Positions 37,026-44,116 of a stretch of DNA of 64,000 nucleotides are shown here, piece after piece. Position 1 is the first letter of the stretch. The number at the start of each line of letters is the position of its first letter. The notes beneath the pieces were generated by a model. The model was not told the origin of the DNA and searched no databases. It saw nothing but the letters and a program-made list of their open reading frames with translations. This DNA is from DAISWO01 sp036826295 (GTDB taxonomy: Bacteria > Patescibacteriota > Saccharimonadia > Saccharimonadales > JAGQNJ01): positions 167,030 through 231,029 of the forward strand of contig DAISWO010000001.1 of NCBI GenBank assembly GCA_036826295.1, given 5' to 3'. A program made the position numbers and the translations under genes.

Positions 37026-37427
37026 CTAGCAGTGATACGCCTTGTAATGGGAGGCTGAGGCTTTATCAAAGTTAGTTAATACCTCAGTCACCAGTTCTTT
37101 TATTGAATTAAGCTCAATGGTTGCATCGGAATTTGTTGCGAACACTTTAGTAATTATAGTTGCCGTAAGGCTTTCTGCGTCCTTCTCAGGGGTTTTACGG
37201 TGTTTACATGATTCGTATATGCTAGAGAGCAATTTCTCCCGCGAGAAGGGCTCTAATTGGCTATTCGGCCGTTTGATCATCAACACTTTTGATAAATCAA
37301 TAGATTCACTGGTAGTGAACAGGGCGCCACAGTTTGGACACCTTCGTCTGCGCCAAACATTATTTTGCTTTTTTTGAATCCGAGAGTTGATTACGCCTAG
37401 TTTTTCATGACAATATACGCAAACCAT
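37026..37427 (-). CDS. nrdR: Transcriptional repressor NrdR
   Basis: NrdR represses ribonucleotide reductase genes according to ATP/dATP level. The 133-residue protein has the zinc ribbon (CVYC at 3-6 and CPNC at about 31-34), the conserved 'RRRRCPNCGALFTTSE' segment and an ATP-cone domain starting 'MIKRPNSQLEPFSREKLLSSI'. It is about 15-20 residues shorter than typical at the C-terminus. Confidence 0.92.
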   Translation of the reverse strand: MVCVYCHEKLGVINSRIQKKQNNVWRRRRCPNCGALFTTSESIDLSKVLMIKRPNSQLEPFSREKLLSSIYESCKHRKTPEKDAESLTATIITKVFATNSDATIELNSIKELVTEVLTNFDKASASHYKAYHC

Positions 37428-37502
37428 GACTACATATTGTCATATGGCAATAAAAAACGCTAGTGTATAACTTTTTCATATCGGTGGATAACGCAACAAA
37501 TG

Positions 37503-37537
37503 AAAAACCCCTTCATCTCTCACCTTGAAGGGGTTTT
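37503..37537 (-). terminator. Rho-independent terminator (probably bidirectional)
   Basis: Inverted repeat AAAACCCCTTCA (37504-37515) / TGAAGGGGTTTT (37526-37537). The A-run on the left gives a U-run for minus-strand transcripts, matching the small ORF just upstream in that direction. Confidence 0.88.
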
Positions 37538-37564
37538 ACTCCACGTTTGCATCTTTGGGTTTCC

Positions 37565-37693
37565 TTAAGATGCAGCCGCTGTTTTTCGAGTTCGCCTAAC
37601 CCTGTTGTAACGCTTGGGTTGGGCAGAAAATACTAGTTCTTCGTAAAACAGCTTGAAATCTTCTAACGAAGATCGTCGCTTTATGGTACTCAC
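37565..37693 (-). CDS. Small basic protein of 42 residues, hypothetical
   Basis: The reading frame starts at a GTG with GAGG 8 nt upstream and runs 42 codons to TAA. The product reads about 'MSTIKRRSSLEDFKLFYEEL' followed by 'VFSAQPKRYNRVRRTRKTAA', with a basic C-terminus. It has its own complete transcription unit: consensus promoter at 37720-37748 and terminator at 37503-37537. The basic tail and small size suggest an RNA- or ribosome-associated protein, but I recognise no family. Confidence 0.6.
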   Translation of the reverse strand: MSTIKRRSSLEDFKLFYEELVFSAQPKRYNRVRRTRKTAAAS

Positions 37694-37719
37694 ACAGAGT
37701 GCCTCGTTTAACGTGTCCC

Positions 37720-37748
37720 ATAGTATCAATGTGGGTGATTACTGTCAA
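37720..37748 (-). promoter_or_regulatory. Consensus promoter of the 42-residue gene
   Basis: Read on the minus strand: TTGACA (37743-37748), 17-bp spacer, TACTAT (37720-37725) with TG-A before it. Transcription should start near 37713, 20 nt before the GTG. It is the best -35/-10 match in this part of the window. Confidence 0.75.
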
Positions 37749-37767
37749 GAGCCAGTGGGTATGATGA

Positions 37768-37773
37768 TACAAT
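37768..37773 (+). promoter_or_regulatory. Extended -10 of tgt
   Basis: TACAAT with TG-A in front ends 9 nt before the tgt ATG, so the transcript would begin about 3 nt before the start codon. It is divergent from the small-protein promoter. Confidence 0.55.
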
Positions 37774-37782
37774 ATATAATCA

Positions 37783-39039
37783 ATGCAACCCACAAAAAAC
37801 AACAGAGTAATAAGCATAAAAGATATCAAGAATGGTGTTAGGCGAGGTATTCTTACTACAAGATCAGGGGCGGCTAACACTCCATTGTTTATGCCAGTCG
37901 GGACTAGAGGGGCTGTTAAGTCGTTAACACCAGATCAGGTCAAAACTACTGGCGCACAAATAATCCTTGGCAATACTTACCATTTGCATATGCAACCGGG
38001 CGAAAAGACCGTCGCACAATTAGGTGGTCTACATAAGTTCATGAACTGGAGCGGTCCGATACTAACTGATTCTGGCGGTTTTCAGGTATTTTCTTTGGCG
38101 CATACTAGCAAGATTACTGAAGAAGGGGTTAAATTCAAGGATCCGACTAACGGTGATTTGATTGAATTGACACCCGAGAAAGCAATTCAAATCCAGCTTG
38201 ATTTAGGCTCCGATATAATTATGGCATTTGATGACGTAGCTGGCCTGAACGGCGTGTCCAAACAGCGAGGCAAAGAAGCGTACGAACGAACCCATAGGTG
38301 GCTCGAGCGGTCCCTAAACGAGTTTAAGAGGCTTACAACTGGGATGAGGGGGCTGGAGGATACTGAGGAAGACGCCAGACGAGGCACTGCTGAGCAGCGC
38401 AGAGAATCGTATATACGATACGAAGAGCGAGCAGCGGAAGAAGTAACGAAGGCTGGCCCTTCAAGCAAGAGAGGGGTTAGGGGCTCTGCCGCTAAACAAT
38501 CTCTTGCGGTCAGTAATCTCCAGAGGCCGTTGTTTTTTGGTATCGCTCAAGGTGGACTTAATAAAAAGCTTCGACAAAAAAGCATCGAAACAGTGCAGTC
38601 GTTAGATGTCGATGGTCTAGCAATTGGCGGTTTATCGGTTGGTGAAGATAGGGTAGATATGTATGAAATATTGGAGTTTATGGCGCCGATTTATGACGAG
38701 AATAAACCGCATTATCTTATGGGCGTAGGCGATCCTAAAGACATGCGAGTCGCAATAGAGAACGGCATAGACATGTTTGATTGTGTCTTGCCGACTCGGA
38801 ACGCCCGTCATGGCTCCGCATGGGTAACAGGAGATAAGCTGATTCATCTGACTAATGCAAAATACACAAAAGATACATCTGTTATTGATAAAACTTGTGA
38901 CTGCTATACGTGTAAAGAAGGATTTTCTCGGGGTTTTTTGCGCCATCAGTTTAAAGTAGGCGAACCGCTGGCCGGGTCATTGGTGTCGATCCATAATATA
39001 CGCTACCTCGAACGCCTCTGCGAGGAATACAGAATCTAG
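37783..39039 (+). CDS. tgt: tRNA-guanine transglycosylase with extra insertion
   Basis: Tgt exchanges guanine 34 of GUN-anticodon tRNAs for preQ1 or queuine. Motifs: 'GAQIILGNTYHLHMQPG' near 58, the catalytic Asp in 'LTDSGGFQVFSL' near 95, 'LFFGIAQGG' near 250, 'LPTRNARHG' near 337, and the zinc site Cys-x-Cys-x2-Cys ('CDCYTCKEG') with a following His in 'LRHQF'. At 418 residues it is about 40-50 longer than usual, because a polar Glu/Arg-rich segment (about residues 184-243) is inserted before the 'LFFGIAQGG' strand. That segment has a clearly higher GC content. It converges on the deaminase gene with a 4-bp overlap. Confidence 0.95.
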   Translation: MQPTKNNRVISIKDIKNGVRRGILTTRSGAANTPLFMPVGTRGAVKSLTPDQVKTTGAQIILGNTYHLHMQPGEKTVAQLGGLHKFMNWSGPILTDSGGFQVFSLAHTSKITEEGVKFKDPTNGDLIELTPEKAIQIQLDLGSDIIMAFDDVAGLNGVSKQRGKEAYERTHRWLERSLNEFKRLTTGMRGLEDTEEDARRGTAEQRRESYIRYEERAAEEVTKAGPSSKRGVRGSAAKQSLAVSNLQRPLFFGIAQGGLNKKLRQKSIETVQSLDVDGLAIGGLSVGEDRVDMYEILEFMAPIYDENKPHYLMGVGDPKDMRVAIENGIDMFDCVLPTRNARHGSAWVTGDKLIHLTNAKYTKDTSVIDKTCDCYTCKEGFSRGFLRHQFKVGEPLAGSLVSIHNIRYLERLCEEYRI

Positions 39040-39437
39040 AGCTCTCCATTTTTATCGGGCCAAGGATAGGGCATTTGCTCGGAGATCGGGACTATCTTAA
39101 TATTTCCATCTATCTTCATAACTACCTGTATATCGATGTCAGATTGTAGAGAGCTCTCCCAGATTAGTTGTTTGCAGATGTGACAGTTTGGCCCAGTGAT
39201 AGCTATTATCTCTTTTTCGCCGTGAATGGCAGCATTTGCTAGTGCCGTAGCTTCGGAGTGCATAGTCAGGGTGTAGGTGTTAGATTTGTAGGATACGCCG
39301 TCATACATTTTGCCGTCTTTTGCAAGGACGCACACGGCAAATCCTTCATTGGGTTTGGGGTATGTGTTTGCCATTGCAGCTGATGCCCTGGCTAGCATTT
39401 TTTTGGCAATAGACGGTTTTATATCAAATGATTTCAT
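39036..39437 (-). CDS. cdd: Cytidine deaminase family protein
   Basis: Zinc-dependent deaminase of the CDA fold. The HAE-type motif appears as 'MHSEATALANA' (zinc His and catalytic Glu, near 60) and the PCxxC motif as 'GPNCHICKQLIWE' near 82-88. At 133 residues it matches homotetrameric cytidine deaminases. The substrate (cytidine or another nucleoside) is inferred from the family. It reads toward tgt, and tRNA-Val lies just upstream on the same strand. Confidence 0.88.
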   Translation of the reverse strand: MKSFDIKPSIAKKMLARASAAMANTYPKPNEGFAVCVLAKDGKMYDGVSYKSNTYTLTMHSEATALANAAIHGEKEIIAITGPNCHICKQLIWESSLQSDIDIQVVMKIDGNIKIVPISEQMPYPWPDKNGEL

Positions 39438-39445
39438 AAACTTCC

Positions 39446-39522
39446 TGGTGGGCTCTAGAGGACTTGAACCTCTGACCTCCTCAACGTCAATGAGGCGCTC
39501 TAGCCAACTGAGCTAAGAGCCC
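39446..39522 (-). tRNA. tRNA-Val(GAC)
   Basis: Minus-strand cloverleaf: acceptor GGGCTCT/AGAGCCC, D arm GCTC/GAGC, anticodon arm CCTCA-TTGACGT-TGAGG (anticodon GAC, Val), T arm AGAGG-TTCAAGT-CCTCT, with an encoded ACCA end. Confidence 0.94.
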
Positions 39523-39674
39523 GAGAATAACAGATAACAGAATAGCAAAAACTAAGCGAAAAAAACAGTCCACAGGTCTTTGTACATTAAACAACACTAA
39601 AGTACTAGCATTATGATACTAGCCTATGTATACTCTGTAGCACTGGTGAAGTTTTTGGGGGTGGTTGCATCGCG

Positions 39675-39712
39675 AGCGTCGTGTTTAATTGCGAGAAAAC
39701 ACGACGCTTTTT
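39675..39712 (+). terminator. Strong rho-independent terminator in the region before thrS
   Basis: AGCGTCGTGTTT (39675-39686) / AAACACGACGCT (39697-39708) followed by TTTTTG. Only the plus-strand direction has a T-run. No ORF precedes it on that strand; the nearest upstream gene is tRNA-Val on the minus strand. It may therefore end a short untranslated transcript (a possible TATACT -10 lies at 39629-39634) or a first attenuator. Confidence 0.82.
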
Positions 39713-39744
39713 GTTTGGTTCTGTAAATGCAAATCATTAACTGA

Positions 39745-39925
39745 TATAATCATCAGTAGGTGTTGATACGGAGTCACTACCCGTGGAGCCTCGTCGGTGC
39801 GGTAGCAGAAGTACGATAACTAACGCTACAAGAGTTAAAGTCGAGGTGGAAACGTCCATCAAGGACCCGAGACACGAAACTAGTTAAATATATTTGCGAG
39901 AATATTGAACGGTTTCGTGTTTTTT
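39745..39925 (+). promoter_or_regulatory. thrS promoter and T-box-like attenuator leader
   Basis: An extended -10 TG-A-TATAAT (hexamer 39745-39750) starts a leader near 39757. Helices: CTACC/GGTAG (39777-39781/39801-39805); TAACT/AGTTA; and an antiterminator-like arm TCG/CGA plus GTCC/GGAC enclosing a bulge AGGTGGAAAC. The TGGA at 39847-39850 is complementary to the UCCA tail of the tRNA-Thr in this window. A terminator follows: ACACGAAAC (39872-39880) / GTTTCGTGT (39912-39920) plus T-run. The bulge resembles the T-box sequence (AGGGTGGNACCGCG). The overlap between antiterminator and terminator is weak, so this is a candidate. Confidence 0.5.
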
Positions 39926-39949
39926 ATTTCTATAAAATCAGGAGTCAAG

Positions 39950-41815
39950 ATGAGCAAACCAGACAATAATCAAATACAGGTGATGAGACATAGTATGGCG
40001 CATGTTATGGCAACAGCACTACAACACCTATGGCCAGAGGTAAAGCTAGGGGTTGGTCCGGCTGTAGAGAATGGCTTTTACTACGATATAGACTTAGGTG
40101 AAACTAAATTAACAGAGGATGATTTGCCAAAAATTGAAGCCGAGATGAAAAAGGTCATAAAAGCCGATCAAGAATTTGAGAAACTCGAACTTTCCATTGA
40201 TGAGGCGCTATCTTGGGCGAAAGAAATGGATCAGCCCTATAAGCACGAATTACTCAATGATTTAAAGCGAGCGGGCACTACTGTAGCGAAGGACTTGAAC
40301 AAGGATGAGCTAGGGACAATAACAGATAGTGATAGCAAGGTAGAAAAAGTTTCGTTCTATAAGAACGGCCCTTTTACCGACCTCTGTCGAGGGCCACATG
40401 TTGAGAGTACTGGCAAAGTTGGAGCGTTCAAGCTGATGCGCATATCGGGCGCGTATTGGCGAGGCAAAGATGATAACCCTCAGATGCAACGTATCTACGG
40501 TGTGGCATTTGATACTGAGAAAGAACTTCGCCAACACCTAGTTATGCTAGAGGAAGCCAAAAAACGTGATCACCGCAAGCTTGGGCAAGAGCTTGAACTA
40601 TTCTTTATGCACGAAACTGCACCTGGTATGCCGTACTGGCTCCCTAAAGGAGTGGCCATATACAATGAGTTAATACGGTTTTGGCGGGAAGAGCATGCGA
40701 AGCGTGATTATCAAGAGACAATCTCCCCTCTTATTAATAAAAAAGAGTTGTATCAGACTTCAGGTCACTTTGATCACTATTGGGAAGAAATGTTTGTAGC
40801 AAAGACAGATGAAGGGGAAGAGTACGGGCTGAAGGCGATGAACTGTCCCAACGCTATGTTGATCTACGGCCACAATAGCCATTCATATCGTGATTTACCT
40901 TTGAGATATAGTGATACGGACACGCTCCACCGTAATGAACTTTCCGGAACACTCAATGGGCTGTTACGTGTGCGTGAATTTCGACAGGACGATGCACATA
41001 TATTTGTGGCAGAAGAACAAATAAAGGAAGAGTATAAAAATATTCTGGAGATTACTGAGTTGTTCTATTCTATTTTTGGCATGGAATATTCATTCAGACT
41101 AGGTACTCGTCCCGAAAAATTTATGGGTGACCATAAGTTATGGGACAGAGCAGAGCAAACACTTAAAGAGATTCTGAAAGAAAGTGGAAAAGAGCACTTC
41201 GTACTAGAAGGTGACGGCGCTTTTTATGGTCCAAAAATAGATATTCTTATGAAAGATGTATTGGGGAGGCCTTGGCAAATGGGCACAATACAACTCGATT
41301 TTCAGCAACCTCTTCGTTTTGAACTGAAATATGTTGATAAAGAAGGAAATGATCAAGTTCCGATCGCAATTCATCGGGTAATCTACGGTTCTATGGAAAG
41401 ATTTATTGGAATATTGATAGAACATTTTGCAGGTAAGTTTCCGGTGTGGTTGGCACCAGAACAGGTTAGGATTGTTACAGTTAATCAGGAAGAGACCACA
41501 ACACAGTTTGCCGAGAAAGTTTTGGCTCAAGCTAAAGAGTTAGGTCTTCGGGCATATCTAGATAACGATAACGAATCAGTTGGCAAAAAAATCCGTGAAG
41601 CCGAAATCCAGAAAATCCCATATACGTTAGTAATTGGTGAAAAAGAGATTGGTAGCGGTGAAGTCATACCGAGAGTGCGTCAGGATATCGAAGTCCAAGA
41701 AGAAAATAAACCGATTGCAGTTAATGAATTTTTGAAAACGGTTGTAAACGAAACGAAATCTCGGGTAACCCACACTTCTATGCATGCGTTTACCACAAAA
41801 CACAAGGCAGATTAA
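39950..41815 (+). CDS. thrS: Threonyl-tRNA synthetase without TGS domain
   Basis: Class II synthetase charging tRNA-Thr. The protein has about 621 residues. It begins directly with the N2 editing domain ('RHSMAHVMATAL' near 14, and 'GPFTDLCRGPHVEST' near 140) and lacks the N-terminal TGS domain present in E. coli ThrRS. The catalytic core has motif 2 'LRVREFRQDDAHIFV' near 342 and motif 3 'YGSMERFIGILIEHF' near 480, followed by the anticodon-binding domain. A polar C-terminal extension is present. The start is the ATG at 39950 with AGGAG 5 nt upstream. It heads a four-gene run in which each gene abuts or overlaps the next. Confidence 0.96.
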   Translation: MSKPDNNQIQVMRHSMAHVMATALQHLWPEVKLGVGPAVENGFYYDIDLGETKLTEDDLPKIEAEMKKVIKADQEFEKLELSIDEALSWAKEMDQPYKHELLNDLKRAGTTVAKDLNKDELGTITDSDSKVEKVSFYKNGPFTDLCRGPHVESTGKVGAFKLMRISGAYWRGKDDNPQMQRIYGVAFDTEKELRQHLVMLEEAKKRDHRKLGQELELFFMHETAPGMPYWLPKGVAIYNELIRFWREEHAKRDYQETISPLINKKELYQTSGHFDHYWEEMFVAKTDEGEEYGLKAMNCPNAMLIYGHNSHSYRDLPLRYSDTDTLHRNELSGTLNGLLRVREFRQDDAHIFVAEEQIKEEYKNILEITELFYSIFGMEYSFRLGTRPEKFMGDHKLWDRAEQTLKEILKESGKEHFVLEGDGAFYGPKIDILMKDVLGRPWQMGTIQLDFQQPLRFELKYVDKEGNDQVPIAIHRVIYGSMERFIGILIEHFAGKFPVWLAPEQVRIVTVNQEETTTQFAEKVLAQAKELGLRAYLDNDNESVGKKIREAEIQKIPYTLVIGEKEIGSGEVIPRVRQDIEVQEENKPIAVNEFLKTVVNETKSRVTHTSMHAFTTKHKAD

Positions 41816-42418
41816 GTGGCTAAAAAGAAAATTGCTATAGATATCGACGACGTTATCGCCGATAGCACCGAGTCACTCAGAATAGTTACGAATGAGCGTA
41901 CGGGTTCAAATATATCAAAAGAACATTTCAAAATACCTGGCGATTACTGGGGTTACTATGAGCGCGTTTGGCAAATACACGGCATAGATAAAGATATATC
42001 TTTTGAGGACTTAGATGACGAGATGATCGAAGACCAATCACATATACCTCTTTTACCAGGCGCTAGTTTTGCACTCATGGAGTTATCTAAAAGCTTCGAA
42101 GTATACTTATTGACCTCGCGTAATAAGGCTTGGGAAAATGCCACGAGGCAATGGCTTGATGATAACGGCTTCAAAGATTTTAAAGAATTACACTTTACTG
42201 AAAGTTATAAAAAATCAAAAAGTAAAGGAGAGATCTGTTCTGGTTTAGGCATCTCTTGGTTAATTGACGATAATCCTGAGCATTGTCAGTCTGCAGTTAG
42301 CCATGGAGTCGAGGCCATTTTATTTGGTGAATACGGTTGGCATTACAAATCTACCGAAGGACTGGATAGATGTAAAAGTTGGCCAGAGGTTCTGGAATAC
42401 TTCAATGGAAAAGAATGA
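41816..42418 (+). CDS. HAD-family 5'-nucleotidase-like phosphatase (NT5C type)
   Basis: The 200-residue HAD protein carries motif I 'IAIDIDDVIADS' with two Asp (near 7-11), motif II 'YLLTSRNK' (Thr/Ser near 99), a Lys near 133 and motif IV 'WLIDDNPEHC' near 147. The small helical cap and motif spacing fit 5'(3')-deoxyribonucleotidase-like proteins. It starts with GTG immediately after the thrS stop (TAAGTG), indicating translational coupling. Confidence 0.8.
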   Translation: MAKKKIAIDIDDVIADSTESLRIVTNERTGSNISKEHFKIPGDYWGYYERVWQIHGIDKDISFEDLDDEMIEDQSHIPLLPGASFALMELSKSFEVYLLTSRNKAWENATRQWLDDNGFKDFKELHFTESYKKSKSKGEICSGLGISWLIDDNPEHCQSAVSHGVEAILFGEYGWHYKSTEGLDRCKSWPEVLEYFNGKE

Positions 42419-42719
42419 TAATTTTAAAACTAGGGTCCTGAGTCTCGTAAAAATAATTCCTAAGGGCAAGGTTATGACTTACGGGCAGATAGCGGCACTT
42501 TGTGGCAAACCAAATGCAGCCCGAGCAGTAGGGACTATAGCGCACTATGGCCCATCAGAGCTCCCATGGCAACGCGTGGTTAACAAATCAGGTGGTTTGG
42601 CATCAGAATATACTTATGGAGGTAGAAGCGGCCAAAAGGCTCAATTAGAGGCTGATGGGATAATTGTCGGCAAGGACAACAAAATCGATATCGAGAAATA
42701 CATATGGTGGCCAAAGTAA
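42405..42719 (+). CDS. Alkyltransferase-like DNA-binding protein (ATL)
   Basis: The 104-residue protein has the DNA-binding domain of O6-alkylguanine alkyltransferases. The HTH 'KVMTYGQIAALCGKPNAARAVG' includes the Arg finger. The active-site PCHR is replaced by PWQR ('ELPWQRVVNKSGG' near 52-60). Trp for Cys is the defining substitution of ATL proteins, which cannot transfer alkyl groups but flag bulky O6-alkylguanine lesions for nucleotide excision repair. I chose the ATG at 42405; the reading frame continues upstream inside the HAD gene without a ribosome-binding site. It overlaps both neighbours. Confidence 0.88.
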   Translation: MEKNDNFKTRVLSLVKIIPKGKVMTYGQIAALCGKPNAARAVGTIAHYGPSELPWQRVVNKSGGLASEYTYGGRSGQKAQLEADGIIVGKDNKIDIEKYIWWPK

Positions 42720-43480
42720 AACCTTTAGTCGTAGTTTTGGGATCCACTGCTAGCGGAAAAAGCGATTTAGCAATGATGTTAGCCAAGAGATTTAATGGCG
42801 AGATTATTTGTGCTGATAGTCAGGCTATTTATCGGGGTATGGATATAGGAACGGCCAAGCCAAGCAGAGAAGACCGAGCTTTAGTTAAACATCACCTACT
42901 AGATATTCGTAACCCTGACGAATCTTACAGTGTGGCTCAGTTTCAGCAGGATGCTCAAGAGGCAATTGCTGGTATTAACACCAGAGGTAAGTTGCCAATT
43001 ATGGTCGGAGGCAGTGGCTTATATATAGATTCAGTCATCTATAACTATTCTTTTATCTCGGATGGTCAGCGCGATGATGTTAATCCGCGACATTTAGCTA
43101 AAAATGTGGGACCAACAAACAAGGAACTACGAGAAGATACATTGATTATTGGAATTCAGCGCAACCCAGAGGAGTTAGAAGCTCGGATTGTGGAGCGAAC
43201 CGATGGGATGGTGGAGGCTGGACTGGTTGGTGAAGTAAAGAACCTTGTTACTAAGTACGGCCGCGATGCCATGGGGCTGAGCAATATTCGATATCAAATC
43301 TTTGCAGATTACCTTGCTGGATTGATAGGTCTAGATGAGGCAATGCAAAAATTTGTACGAAACGATATGTTACTCAGTAAAAAACAAAAGACTTGGTTCA
43401 AGCGCAATAAAAGTATTCAATGGGTAAGTAACAGTAGTAAAGCTGTTGAGATTACAACAACGTTTTTGAACAATTATTAA
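42704..43480 (+). CDS. miaA: tRNA dimethylallyltransferase
   Basis: MiaA adds a dimethylallyl group to A37 of tRNAs reading UNN codons. The P-loop 'GSTASGKSDLA' near 12-20, 'EIICADSQAIYRGMDIGTAKP' near 33-53, and 'HHLLDIRNPDESYSVAQF' near 62-80 are all family signatures. At 258 residues it is shorter than the usual 300 or so, with the C-terminal region abbreviated. It overlaps the ATL gene by 16 nt. Confidence 0.95.
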   Translation: MVAKVKPLVVVLGSTASGKSDLAMMLAKRFNGEIICADSQAIYRGMDIGTAKPSREDRALVKHHLLDIRNPDESYSVAQFQQDAQEAIAGINTRGKLPIMVGGSGLYIDSVIYNYSFISDGQRDDVNPRHLAKNVGPTNKELREDTLIIGIQRNPEELEARIVERTDGMVEAGLVGEVKNLVTKYGRDAMGLSNIRYQIFADYLAGLIGLDEAMQKFVRNDMLLSKKQKTWFKRNKSIQWVSNSSKAVEITTTFLNNY

Positions 43481-43492
43481 ATTGTAAGCTGT

Positions 43493-43498
43493 TATAAT
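43493..43498 (+). promoter_or_regulatory. Extended -10 with leaderless start
   Basis: TG-T-TATAAT ends 6 nt before the ATG at 43505, so the predicted +1 coincides with the start codon. Confidence 0.6.
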
Positions 43499-43504
43499 GT
43501 ATAC

Positions 43505-44101
43505 ATGATTGAACAATTGTTTGGGAGTAAGACGAGGGTAAAGTTACTACAACTTTTTTACGCAAATCCAAATAGGGCATTTTATGTTCGCGAAATTACC
43601 CGAAAAATTGATGAACAAATTAACTCTGTTAGACGAGAACTGGCGAATCTGCTCAGTATTGGGATAATTTCGTCAGAAGATAATGCACACAAGCTATACT
43701 ATGAAGTCGATCAGAGCTACGACTTTTATAAACCACTATCAGAGATTTTTGGTGGAAAGAAGAAAGCTGTAGCTGTAAAAACCGTATCAGCTAGTGGTGA
43801 CGGCGATAATGACAAACTAAAATCGATCGGGAATATTGAGATTGCGTTTTTAACCGGTCAATTTACTAGGGATGAGAATGCTAGCATCGATCTGTTGATT
43901 GTTGGGGATGTAAATCAGACAAAATTAGAGAAATATATTTCTGACCTCGAGAAGATAGAGGGTAAAGAGATACGATATTCAGCAATGACAAAAAAAGATT
44001 TTGATTATCGTCAACAGGTTAAAGATAGATTCATAACAAACATTCTGCATAATAAGAGGCAGGTTTTGATAGATAAACACAAAGTACTAAGCGAACTCTA
44101 A
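43505..44101 (+). CDS. Winged-helix transcriptional regulator with degenerate nucleotidyltransferase-like domain
   Basis: The 198-residue protein has an N-terminal winged HTH (about 1-70: 'VKLLQLFYANPNRAFYVREITRKIDEQINSVRRELANLLSIGII'). A linker rich in Lys/Ser/Asp follows, then a C-terminal domain (about 115-198). Its 'IEIAFLTGQFTRDENASIDLLIVGDV' resembles MNT-like nucleotidyltransferase folds, but the catalytic GS..D.D motif is not intact. Such fusions are common in Patescibacteria; targets are unknown. Its predicted leaderless start and position before the MBL gene suggest a two-gene unit. Confidence 0.78.
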   Translation: MIEQLFGSKTRVKLLQLFYANPNRAFYVREITRKIDEQINSVRRELANLLSIGIISSEDNAHKLYYEVDQSYDFYKPLSEIFGGKKKAVAVKTVSASGDGDNDKLKSIGNIEIAFLTGQFTRDENASIDLLIVGDVNQTKLEKYISDLEKIEGKEIRYSAMTKKDFDYRQQVKDRFITNILHNKRQVLIDKHKVLSEL

Positions 44102-44116
44102 GAAAGGGATAAATAG

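Noticed and set aside
38187..38468. Minus-strand ORF inside tgt
   Set aside because: It is an antisense shadow of tgt, created mainly by the GC-rich insertion.
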